Assembly: GCA_014378525.1 (NCBI GenBank) | Contig: JACMNL010000083.1 | Span: forward strand, 1 to 35,234 | From: Bacteriovorax sp. | GTDB lineage: Bacteria; Bdellovibrionota; Bacteriovoracia; Bacteriovoracales; Bacteriovoracaceae | DNA: 35,234 nt | Direction: 5' to 3' | In this document: positions 1 to 6,740 of the stretch, piece after piece | Layout of the letters: every line of letters begins with the position of its first letter | How positions within the stretch are numbered: position 1 is the stretch's first letter | Notes under the pieces: model-generated | Seen by the model: only the letters and a program-made list of their open reading frames with translations | Databases searched by the model: none | Told to the model about the DNA's origin: nothing | Translations under genes and position numbers: made by a program

Positions 1-849
1 GGCCCTTTTGATTATTTAAAAGAAGCGACATCAAATCTTTTATGGCTCGCTGAAGGCTTAACTTCATTAATGGATGAACTCTTTATTTATAGAATGGGAT
101 TGATCTCATTAGATGAATATTTAGAAATGCAAAAAGAAAATTTAAACCGCTACCTATCAGTACCTGGAAGAAAATTTCATTCACTGGATGAATCATCTTT
201 CAATTCCTGGATTAAGTTATACAGGCCGGATGAAAACTCAAGTAACTCAAGCGTGAGTTACTATTTAAAAGGTGGAATTGTTTTTTTCGCCTTAAATATT
301 CTTCTCGCAAAGAAAGGAAAGAGCATCAACGATCTTCTGAAACTTCTATGGAATGATTATACAAATCATCCTGAGCGTGGAGTAGATGCCGAAATGGTTT
401 ATTCCATGGTTGAAGAAATCGGTGGAAAAGAAATCAGAGAAAAGTTTGAACTGATGACCTCAACTACTCAGGAAATAGATCTTGAATCAATCTGCAGTGA
501 AGCGGGACTAAAGTTCGATTGGGATAAATCGGAATCTCCATGGCTCGGATTTGAACCGGAATTTTTAGGCGACCGCGTTCTGGTTCGCACTGTGACGCTC
601 GACGGTCCAGCTTATAAGGCCGGCCTTAACGCCGGTGATGAGATTCTTGCCATCAATGGAATGCGCGTTTTAAAAGACCGCTACAACGAGTATCCAAAAT
701 ATTTAAGAGCAAACGAGTCATACACATTTACTATTTCAAGGCTCGCAAGCCTTGCCACGTTGACCATGAATGTGGGGATTGTCCCAATGAAACTGCGTGC
801 GATTACTGTCGTTGATAAAGGATTGGCAGAGAAGGTTTTAAACCCCTAA
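1..849 (+). CDS. M61 family glycyl aminopeptidase, C-terminal part with PDZ domain (5' truncated)
   Basis: The reading frame is open from base 1, so the gene starts upstream of the window; the ATG at 70 is internal. Seen: the motif WLAEGLTSLMDEL at the start of the visible part, then a helical region with YRMGLISLDEYL, and near the C-terminus a PDZ domain with GPAYKAGLNAGDEILAINGMRV. In M61 peptidases the WxxEG motif supplies the third zinc ligand (Glu), downstream of an HExxH helix that would lie before this window, and a C-terminal PDZ domain is usual. Inferred role: removal of N-terminal Gly/Ala residues from peptides, probably in the periplasm or cytoplasm; the missing N-terminus prevents a localisation call. 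The stop is TAA at 847-849 and no terminator is evident after it. Confidence 0.85.
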   Translation, partial: GPFDYLKEATSNLLWLAEGLTSLMDELFIYRMGLISLDEYLEMQKENLNRYLSVPGRKFHSLDESSFNSWIKLYRPDENSSNSSVSYYLKGGIVFFALNILLAKKGKSINDLLKLLWNDYTNHPERGVDAEMVYSMVEEIGGKEIREKFELMTSTTQEIDLESICSEAGLKFDWDKSESPWLGFEPEFLGDRVLVRTVTLDGPAYKAGLNAGDEILAINGMRVLKDRYNEYPKYLRANESYTFTISRLASLATLTMNVGIVPMKLRAITVVDKGLAEKVLNP

Positions 850-930
850 AGTAAACCATATTTGACTTGCTGAGTTTAAAAATTTTTGGCATAACTGTTA
901 ACAGATTTTAATTTCAGTCAGGAACTAACA

Positions 931-1017
931 ATGATGCCAGAAGAACTACAGGCAACAATAGGTACGCTACTCCTTTTTTTCGCCATGATCACTCTAATGT
1001 GTTTAAAAACTCTTTAG
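931..1017 (+). CDS. possible 28-residue single-span membrane peptide
   Basis: A short ORF between the M61 gene and glnN. It starts with two ATG codons, is preceded by AGGA (920-923) with a 7-base gap, and ends at TAG. The product has a short acidic start (MMPEELQ) and then an almost uninterrupted hydrophobic stretch (LLLFFAMITLMCL) ending in KTL, as expected for a one-pass small membrane protein. A perfect 10-base palindrome, CTGTTAACAG (895-904), lies just upstream and could be a regulator site. The position 88 bases before glnN suggests co-transcription with it, but nothing shows a functional link. I recognise no family. The ribosome binding site and protein shape support it; the length makes chance possible. 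Confidence 0.45.
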   Translation: MMPEELQATIGTLLLFFAMITLMCLKTL

Positions 1018-1105
1018 GTAAAATTACTACAAAACTTCTTTAACATTTAGGTATTTAAAATTACAATCTCCGCAGGCCCAAGAAATTCATCGGGGAGGAT
1101 GTAAT

Positions 1106-3304
1106 ATGACGACTGATTTGAGAGAGTCTGTTTCTAGTTTGCGTAACCGTGCTACTTCAAGAAATCCAAGAAAATTCACAATTCCATTAGACAACATGGG
1201 ACAAACTAAAAAAGTAAGTGATTACTATGGTGAATTAACTTTTGATTTCAAAACTTCTGAAGACATTTCTGATGCTGTAAAAAAAGAAATCATCTCTGCC
1301 CTGGACGCCGGAAGAGGAATTAAAAAAGAACATGCTGAAGCTGTTGCTAACGCTGTAACTGCATGGGCAGTTAAAAATGGTGCGACTCACTTTTGTCACT
1401 GGTTCCAGCCATTAACAGGTGGAACAGCAGAAAAGCACGATGCCTTTTTCTCTTTCAATAAAGAAGGAAAAGCGATTGAGAGATTATCTGCTTCTCAATT
1501 AATGCAAGGTGAGCCGGACGCTTCATCATTTCCAAACGGTGGATCGCGCTCAACTTTCGAAGCTCGTGGATATACAACTTGGGATTTAACATCACCAATG
1601 TTTTTAATTGAAACAGTAAACGGAAAAACTCTTTGTATCCCGACGGCCTTCGTCTCTTACTTAGGTGAGTCACTGGATATTAAAACTCCTCTTTTAAAAT
1701 CAATTTCAAAGCTAGGCCCTGCTGCGACTAAATTTTTACAACTTGCAGGTCACAAAGATTCAAAATCAGTAATCGTTACATGCGGAGCCGAGCAAGAGTA
1801 TTTCTTAGTTGATAAAGCATTCTATTACGCTCGTCCCGATTTAGTGATGACTGGAAGAACTTTATTTGGAGCTCTTACAACCCGTAACCAACAGCTGGAA
1901 GATCATTACTTCGGATTAATTCCTGATCGCGTTTTAGCTTTCATGCAGGAATTTGATTACGAACTTCACCGTTTAGGAATTCCTTCAAAAACTCGTCACA
2001 ACGAAGTTGCTCCAGGGCAGTTCGAAATGGCGCCGATTTTTACTGAAGCAAACGTGGCCTCTGATAACAATCAAATGGTCATGACTACGATGAGAAGAAT
2101 TGCTGAGAAACACGAAATGATGGTTCTACTTCATGAGAAACCATTCGCTGGAATTAACGGTTCTGGTAAGCACGTGAATTGGTCGATGAGTGACAACACA
2201 GGATTAAACTTATTAGAGCCAGGGAGCGAACCACAATCTAATTTAAGATTCCTTGCAACTGTTGCAATCATCGTAAATGCTCTTGATAGAAATGCAAAAC
2301 CACTTCGTATGGCCATCTCTGGTGCAGGTAACGACCACCGACTTGGAGCTAACGAAGCACCTCCTTCAATTATTTCTGCCTACCTTGGTGATACGCTTGA
2401 TAAAATTTTCCACGCTATCATGGAAGACAAATCATTCACGCCAACAACAAACAATGTTATCAACCTTGGTACAAACCAGTTGTCACATTTATTAAAAGAC
2501 AACACAGACAGAAACAGAACGTCACCTTTTGCTTTCACTGGAAACAAATTTGAGTTCCGTGCAGTTGGTTCTTCCCACGCTATCGGTTTCCCGATGACTG
2601 TACTAAACGCCGCTGTTACTGATGTATTCGTTGAAGCTAACACTTACCTTGAAGCTGAACTTGGAAAAGGCCAAACTGTAGATCAGGCATTGTTGGGACT
2701 AATTAAGAAATTAATGGGTGATTCATTAAAAGCTGTTTTCAACGGAGACGGATACTCGAAAGAATGGGTAACTGAGGCTAGCCGACGTGGACTTCCAAAT
2801 CTTCGTACAACTCCGGAAGCTCTAAAGACTATGACGAATAAAGAGGACTACTCGTTCCTTGTTCGCAATGGAATTTTCCACGAAACAGAAATCGAAACTC
2901 GTTACAACATTCTACTTGAGAGATACATCAAGATCAGAGAAATCGAATTCGAAACGATGATCGACATGATTCACCAGTTCGTTATTCCTTCAGCACTTGA
3001 ATATAAATCAGTTCTTGCTAACCTTATCAAAGGTCAGAAAGAAATTGGTGGAGCTTCAAACTTCGAACTTGATGCTTACAAAAAAGTTTCAACTAAGATC
3101 GATGAAGTTCACGCACTTTCTCAGACATTACATAAAGAGCTTTCTGGAGATCACACTGATCACCAGAAATATGCAGAGAGAATTGCCACTGAATTAATGA
3201 CGACTGTGACAACTATGGCCGGTGTTTGTAATGAACTTGAAGAATTGATCCCAAATCAGTTCTACATGCTTCCGAAATACTACGACATGCTTTTCTTACG
3301 TTAA
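1106..3304 (+). CDS. glnN: glutamine synthetase type III
   Basis: ATP-dependent amidation of glutamate with ammonium to give glutamine; cytoplasmic. The 732-residue length fits GSIII (about 700-730) and is far longer than GSI/GSII (about 450/350). Diagnostic GSIII stretches are present: THFCHWFQPLTGGTAEKHD near residue 95, CGAEQEYFLVD (metal-binding Glu) near 226, NEVAPGQFEMAPIF near 299, GINGSGKHVNWSM (ATP/glutamate site) near 349 and EAPPSIISAYLG near 418. The ATG at 1106 is preceded by a strong GGGGAGGA, 6 bases away. Transcription ends at the hairpin at 3314. No GlnB/GlnK or NtrC-type gene lies beside it, and I see no clear sigma-54 site. Codon choice looks typical of a highly expressed gene. 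Identification is secure; the only doubtful neighbour is the 28-residue ORF upstream. Confidence 0.97.
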   Translation: MTTDLRESVSSLRNRATSRNPRKFTIPLDNMGQTKKVSDYYGELTFDFKTSEDISDAVKKEIISALDAGRGIKKEHAEAVANAVTAWAVKNGATHFCHWFQPLTGGTAEKHDAFFSFNKEGKAIERLSASQLMQGEPDASSFPNGGSRSTFEARGYTTWDLTSPMFLIETVNGKTLCIPTAFVSYLGESLDIKTPLLKSISKLGPAATKFLQLAGHKDSKSVIVTCGAEQEYFLVDKAFYYARPDLVMTGRTLFGALTTRNQQLEDHYFGLIPDRVLAFMQEFDYELHRLGIPSKTRHNEVAPGQFEMAPIFTEANVASDNNQMVMTTMRRIAEKHEMMVLLHEKPFAGINGSGKHVNWSMSDNTGLNLLEPGSEPQSNLRFLATVAIIVNALDRNAKPLRMAISGAGNDHRLGANEAPPSIISAYLGDTLDKIFHAIMEDKSFTPTTNNVINLGTNQLSHLLKDNTDRNRTSPFAFTGNKFEFRAVGSSHAIGFPMTVLNAAVTDVFVEANTYLEAELGKGQTVDQALLGLIKKLMGDSLKAVFNGDGYSKEWVTEASRRGLPNLRTTPEALKTMTNKEDYSFLVRNGIFHETEIETRYNILLERYIKIREIEFETMIDMIHQFVIPSALEYKSVLANLIKGQKEIGGASNFELDAYKKVSTKIDEVHALSQTLHKELSGDHTDHQKYAERIATELMTTVTTMAGVCNELEELIPNQFYMLPKYYDMLFLR

Positions 3305-3313
3305 TTTTTAATT

Positions 3314-3339
3314 AGGCCACCTTCGGGTGGCCTTTTTTT
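3314..3339 (+). terminator. rho-independent terminator of glnN
   Basis: Perfect 8-base stem AGGCCACC (3314-3321) / GGTGGCCT (3326-3333) closed by a TTCG tetraloop and followed by a run of T (3333-3339). It lies 10 bases after the glnN stop. Confidence 0.95.
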
Positions 3340-3364
3340 GGTCTAAAGTGGAGAGCTAGGAGAC

Positions 3365-3423
3365 ATCTAATTATTAGATTGGATAAGCTGAGCCTATCTT
3401 GATACTCAGGTTTAAATTTAAAC
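3365..3423 (+). promoter_or_regulatory. two perfect palindromes upstream of the secreted protein gene
   Basis: ATCTAATTATTAGAT (3365-3379) is a perfect 7+1+7 inverted repeat, and GTTTAAATTTAAAC (3410-3423) is a perfect 14-base palindrome just before the ribosome binding site. Between them a weak promoter can be drawn (TTGGAT 3379-3384, 16-base spacer, GATACT 3401-3406). The arrangement resembles operators around a promoter, but A+T-rich palindromes also arise by chance. Confidence 0.35.
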
Positions 3424-3439
3424 TTTGAGGAATCGATAT

Positions 3440-3910
3440 ATGAAAACTTTATTATTACTGGCGCTACTTACAACAACTCAATTATTTGCACGCGAATCAA
3501 CTCCACTTAAGGCCTGCGGAAACTATGCTTCTCAGGATTTAACTGAAGAGCATGATGAGTGGGAACACACTTATTATATGTTAAATGCAAAACAGGAAGT
3601 GGTTGGTGCATTTTCATTTAAAGAAGGTGAGATTCACGCTCAGGTTTGTGAGTACATCGAAGCTGATAAAATTACTGTCGCAAACGAGTGGTACTACTGG
3701 CAAAACACAGAACTATCAGCGAATCCATCAGACTGGACTAATAAAAATCATTACTGGTTAGCTCAAGACGAAGGTTCTGTTTTTTTAACTGTTTTAAAAA
3801 CTTCGGCCACTGGCGAAGTGACAGTTAAAATGAGTATCATGGGTTATGATGAAGAAGGTGATGATGTTGAAATGCGTACTGATGTTTTAACTTTCAAAAA
3901 ATTTAATTAA
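3440..3910 (+). CDS. small exported protein of unknown function
   Basis: I chose the ATG at 3440, not the in-frame TTG at 3425: GAGGA (3427-3431) lies 8 bases before this ATG, and the product then begins with a clean signal peptide (MKTLLLLALLTTTQLFA, then RES). The mature part of about 140 residues is acidic, rich in Trp/Tyr (EWEHTYYMLN, NEWYYWQN, NHYWLAQDEG) and looks like an all-beta fold. It has two Cys residues that could form a disulphide. I recognise no family. The gene stands alone after the glnN terminator with its own promoter region, and its stop codon overlaps that of the convergent methyltransferase gene by three bases (3907-3910), so transcripts from both strands meet here. Confidence 0.8.
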   Translation: MKTLLLLALLTTTQLFARESTPLKACGNYASQDLTEEHDEWEHTYYMLNAKQEVVGAFSFKEGEIHAQVCEYIEADKITVANEWYYWQNTELSANPSDWTNKNHYWLAQDEGSVFLTVLKTSATGEVTVKMSIMGYDEEGDDVEMRTDVLTFKKFN

Positions 3911-5157
3911 TTTTCTTTTTGAAGCGCAAGTATTCCGAGATTTCTGGGAGAAAGCGCTTCTTCAAAATACTGCTCAAGTTTGACTTCAAAACCATTTGCT
4001 TCCAGGTAAAGACAGCGGTCTACCTGCAGATAAATTTCCAGAACACGACCTAGTTGCCATCTGATCACATTACATAAAAACATTTCACGAAGATCTTTTT
4101 GTATTTCTGTCGATTCATAAAAATGATCAAAATCTTCATTGGTAAAATTGTGTTCCAGTTTCAGGAAATTTAATTTTTCTGAAATATAAACATGGAAGGG
4201 TTCCCAGTAAGTACTTAAATGACATTCACCAACTTCGATGAAAGATTTTTTACCAAAATTTTTCATGAGAAATAAATGAAGTGCATAACGATATTTTTTT
4301 ACACGCTCTTTGGTTTTATAGGTCTCTAATGTCGTTTCAGCATGTGAGCGTGTGGCCAGCGTAAATCCATACAAATTGAGAACAGGAAAATGTTGTTCTT
4401 TGTAAAAAGTTGAAAGGGGAAAATCTACATTTGCTTTAAGTGTATGATAACAGCATCCAAAACTTAACAGGCCCATAGTGTGATGATCGATTGTGTTTTG
4501 AATGAGAGTGTTGGCAAGAGCTCCACACGTATGAAGCCCCAATCCCAGTGAATGCTCATTAAATATTTTTCCAAGCTCTGGATCATCTTCTTTTTTTCCG
4601 AACGTAATATTCATAAACGTTACGTCCTGAGCACCTTCAATTTTTCTGAATTTCTGTAAACGACCGCGGCCGATTTCCTGAAACTCAACATTCTGGTCAA
4701 TGGAGATGGAAGGAATCGCATGGTAATGAGAAAGAACGCGGGACAAGTGGCCGACACCACCGCCGATATCAACGACGTAATCGAATTTTTTTTCATCGCG
4801 GACTTTTTTTAGTACCGGAACTATTTTTTGAATCTCATGGCGCTTTTTCTTTTTTACGCCCTGAAAGGCCCAATCCTCGAGAGGAAGTTCCGGGACGGGA
4901 GTTATTTTAGGAATATCAGAGAGGGTCTTGATGGTCTGCACGAAAGTTTCGAAGCTGGTGCCTTTTAATTTCTCAACGGGGCGTTTGCAGTCCACATCAA
5001 AGAGCTCATCGTCAGTGAGTGAGTCAAGTAAATCAATCCATTCACGTGGGTAGTCATCAATGGACTCGGGGTATTCATTCATGATCTCTTTATTCCAAAG
5101 AGGAGAGTATTTTGAAGTGAATTCCGCGAGGCTTAATGCGTGACTTTTAAAGTTCAT
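3907..5157 (-). CDS. SAM-dependent methyltransferase resembling METTL25/RRNAD1
   Basis: Seen: a SAM-binding motif I (VVDIGGGVGHLSRVL, residues 128-142), an acidic residue ending strand 2 (SISIDQ, about 154), LGLHTCGAL (206-214) and FGCCYHTL (233-240), preceded by a basic KKKKRHE block (102-108) and an N-terminal helical segment with LLDSLTDDELFD. The combination of basic KKxHE block, HTCGAL and GCCYH is what I know from the eukaryotic METTL25/METTL25B (RRNAD1) family (Pfam Methyltransf_32). The substrate of this protein cannot be told from sequence. There is no Shine-Dalgarno before the ATG at 5157. Its start lies only 16 bases from that of divergent murD, and the murD promoter sits partly inside its first codons. 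The assignment to a methyltransferase is firm; the METTL25 link is from motif recognition only. Confidence 0.85.
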   Translation of the reverse strand: MNFKSHALSLAEFTSKYSPLWNKEIMNEYPESIDDYPREWIDLLDSLTDDELFDVDCKRPVEKLKGTSFETFVQTIKTLSDIPKITPVPELPLEDWAFQGVKKKKRHEIQKIVPVLKKVRDEKKFDYVVDIGGGVGHLSRVLSHYHAIPSISIDQNVEFQEIGRGRLQKFRKIEGAQDVTFMNITFGKKEDDPELGKIFNEHSLGLGLHTCGALANTLIQNTIDHHTMGLLSFGCCYHTLKANVDFPLSTFYKEQHFPVLNLYGFTLATRSHAETTLETYKTKERVKKYRYALHLFLMKNFGKKSFIEVGECHLSTYWEPFHVYISEKLNFLKLEHNFTNEDFDHFYESTEIQKDLREMFLCNVIRWQLGRVLEIYLQVDRCLYLEANGFEVKLEQYFEEALSPRNLGILALQKEN

Positions 5158-5167
5158 TGGCTATACT
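5140..5167 (+). promoter_or_regulatory. murD promoter predicting a leaderless transcript
   Basis: -35 GTGACT (5140-5145), 16-base spacer, -10 TATACT (5162-5167). The -10 ends 6 bases before the murD ATG at 5174, so the expected transcription start is at or one base before the start codon. No Shine-Dalgarno sequence exists. The -35 lies inside the coding region of the divergent methyltransferase gene. Confidence 0.6.
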
Positions 5168-5173
5168 TTTAGC

Positions 5174-6523
5174 ATGTTTAATTTGAAAAATAAAAGAATT
5201 GCAGTCTATGGTATGGGCGTTTCAGGACTCTCAGCGCTTCGTTTCGTGAAAGAAATGGAAGGTGAAATCATCGCGATTAACGGTGGTGAAGTTTCGACTT
5301 GGGCAAAAACACCAGGTGTTCTTGATTTCGTGAGTGTTGAAAACTGTTTTTCAGAAAACGATCCAGCTCTTCCTTCTAAATTAAATAATATTGATATCGT
5401 CATTTTGAGCCCGGGAATTCCCCGCGATCATAAATTACTTAGGCCACTGACGGATAAAAACATTCCAGTCTGGGGTGAAATCGAACTCGCTTACAGGTAT
5501 CTTGAAGCGAATAATTTTTTAAAGCCGGTTATCGGGATTACCGGAACAAACGGTAAGACGACAACGACTACTTTTTTAGGTGAGATGATTGAAACCGATC
5601 ACAAAAAAGTTTTCGTCGGTGGAAATATCGGTGTGCCTTTTTGTGATTATGCTTACGATGTTTTAAAAACAAAAAACCACGCTGATTTTATACTACTGGA
5701 ACTTTCAAGTTTTCAATTAGAGAGTATTGATCATTTTCATGTGAACATCGCGATCATTTTAAATCTTTACCAGAATCACGGTGAGAGATATGCAACGATT
5801 GAAGAGTACGGAAGATCAAAATTTTTCATTACCAATAGATTCACGGAGAATGATGTTCTCATTTACCCTGAAGATTTTAAGATCATTAAAGACTGGGCCG
5901 TAAAACAGAAAGGAAAAAAACTTTCCATCGATACAAGAAAACCTGAAGTTAGTTACGATACAAAAGAATTTAAACTGCCAGGAATTCACAACCTTGTAAA
6001 CCTTTCTTTCATTGTGAAAGTCGCTGAAGTTATCAAACTAAGTAAAAAATCCATCCAGGAATCCATCAATACATTTGGTGGTGTTCACCACCGTATTGAG
6101 TATGTTGCAAACGTAAAAGGCCTTCCAAAGTTCCGCGCCTACAACGACGCTAAAAGCACCAACTGGGACGCGACGATGACAGCAGTGAAAGCGATGGAGG
6201 ATTTTAAACTTCCTATTCACTTAATCATCGGTGGAAAAAAACGCGGGCATGGCGATTCTATATTGCCGCACCTGGAATTCTTAAAAGATCGCGTAGCTAA
6301 TTTTTATCTGATAGGTGAAATGGCAGCGGAGATTGAAGATGAGATTAAAGGGAAGATCACTTATACGAACACTGGAACTCTGGAAGTGACATTGAAGATG
6401 TTGAGAGAAGGTTTTGGTGATAAAGATGGTGTATTGCTATTTTCGCCGGGATTCCCGTCATTCGATCAGTTTCAAAACTATGCACGGCGCGGTGAGCATT
6501 TCGTTAAATTGCTTACTATCTGA
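5174..6523 (+). CDS. murD: UDP-N-acetylmuramoylalanine--D-glutamate ligase
   Basis: Adds D-Glu to UDP-MurNAc-L-Ala in peptidoglycan precursor synthesis; cytoplasmic. The 449 residues fit MurD. Seen: N-terminal Rossmann-like RIAVYGMGVSGLSA, ATP-binding GITGTNGKTTT (121-131), LLELSSFQLES with the metal ligand Glu176, His202 in NLYQNHGERY, the carbamylated-Lys position GRSKFFI (Lys216), GVHHRIEYV, YNDAKSTNWDAT, and C-terminal LFSPGFPSFDQFQNYARRGEHF. The residue before His202 is Asn where many Mur ligases have Asp. No other mur or fts gene is nearby, so the gene lies outside a classical dcw cluster in this window. There is no Shine-Dalgarno; a -10 TATACT ends 6 bases before the ATG, so translation is probably leaderless. 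The start agrees with the expected MurD N-terminus. Confidence 0.95.
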   Translation: MFNLKNKRIAVYGMGVSGLSALRFVKEMEGEIIAINGGEVSTWAKTPGVLDFVSVENCFSENDPALPSKLNNIDIVILSPGIPRDHKLLRPLTDKNIPVWGEIELAYRYLEANNFLKPVIGITGTNGKTTTTTFLGEMIETDHKKVFVGGNIGVPFCDYAYDVLKTKNHADFILLELSSFQLESIDHFHVNIAIILNLYQNHGERYATIEEYGRSKFFITNRFTENDVLIYPEDFKIIKDWAVKQKGKKLSIDTRKPEVSYDTKEFKLPGIHNLVNLSFIVKVAEVIKLSKKSIQESINTFGGVHHRIEYVANVKGLPKFRAYNDAKSTNWDATMTAVKAMEDFKLPIHLIIGGKKRGHGDSILPHLEFLKDRVANFYLIGEMAAEIEDEIKGKITYTNTGTLEVTLKMLREGFGDKDGVLLFSPGFPSFDQFQNYARRGEHFVKLLTI

Positions 6524-6547
6524 TTGACTGCTTAGTTACATCCACAC

Positions 6548-6567
6548 TGGCGATATTTCTTTCGCCA
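6548..6567 (+). terminator. possible weak terminator hairpin after murD
   Basis: Perfect inverted repeat TGGCGA (6548-6553) / TCGCCA (6562-6567) with an 8-base loop, followed after three bases by TTATTTTTA. It sits 25 bases after the murD stop. The stem is short and the T run is displaced, so this is tentative. Confidence 0.35.
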
Positions 6568-6657
6568 CTGTTATTTTTATGAAAGCGAATATTGTCTACG
6601 ATTCCTACTTTGAAGAGGAAAAGGGCTATAATTATGAAGACAGGATTTACTTTTGAT

Positions 6658-6686
6658 TTCATAAGCTCTCTACAATGGGTTATAAT
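6658..6686 (+). promoter_or_regulatory. likely promoter of the aminopeptidase P gene
   Basis: A consensus -10 TATAAT (6681-6686) with a poor -35 TTCATA (6658-6663) at 17 bases. The predicted leader is about 48 bases. The -10 is convincing and the -35 is not. Confidence 0.45.
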
Positions 6687-6740
6687 GTGATCGCTCTATC
6701 GGCATAAAGAAAAAATAACTTAAGTAAAAAGGTATAGTTT

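Noticed and set aside
862..896. TTGACT (862-867) as the -35 of a promoter upstream of the 28-residue ORF
   Set aside because: No acceptable -10 at 16-18 bases; the nearest ATAACT lies at 23 bases.
6627..6632. Second TATAAT upstream of the aminopeptidase gene
   Set aside because: No matching -35; the TATAAT at 6681 is better placed.
6579..6656. 25-codon ORF between murD and the aminopeptidase gene
   Set aside because: No ribosome binding site, no hydrophobic or other feature, and it overlaps the promoter region.
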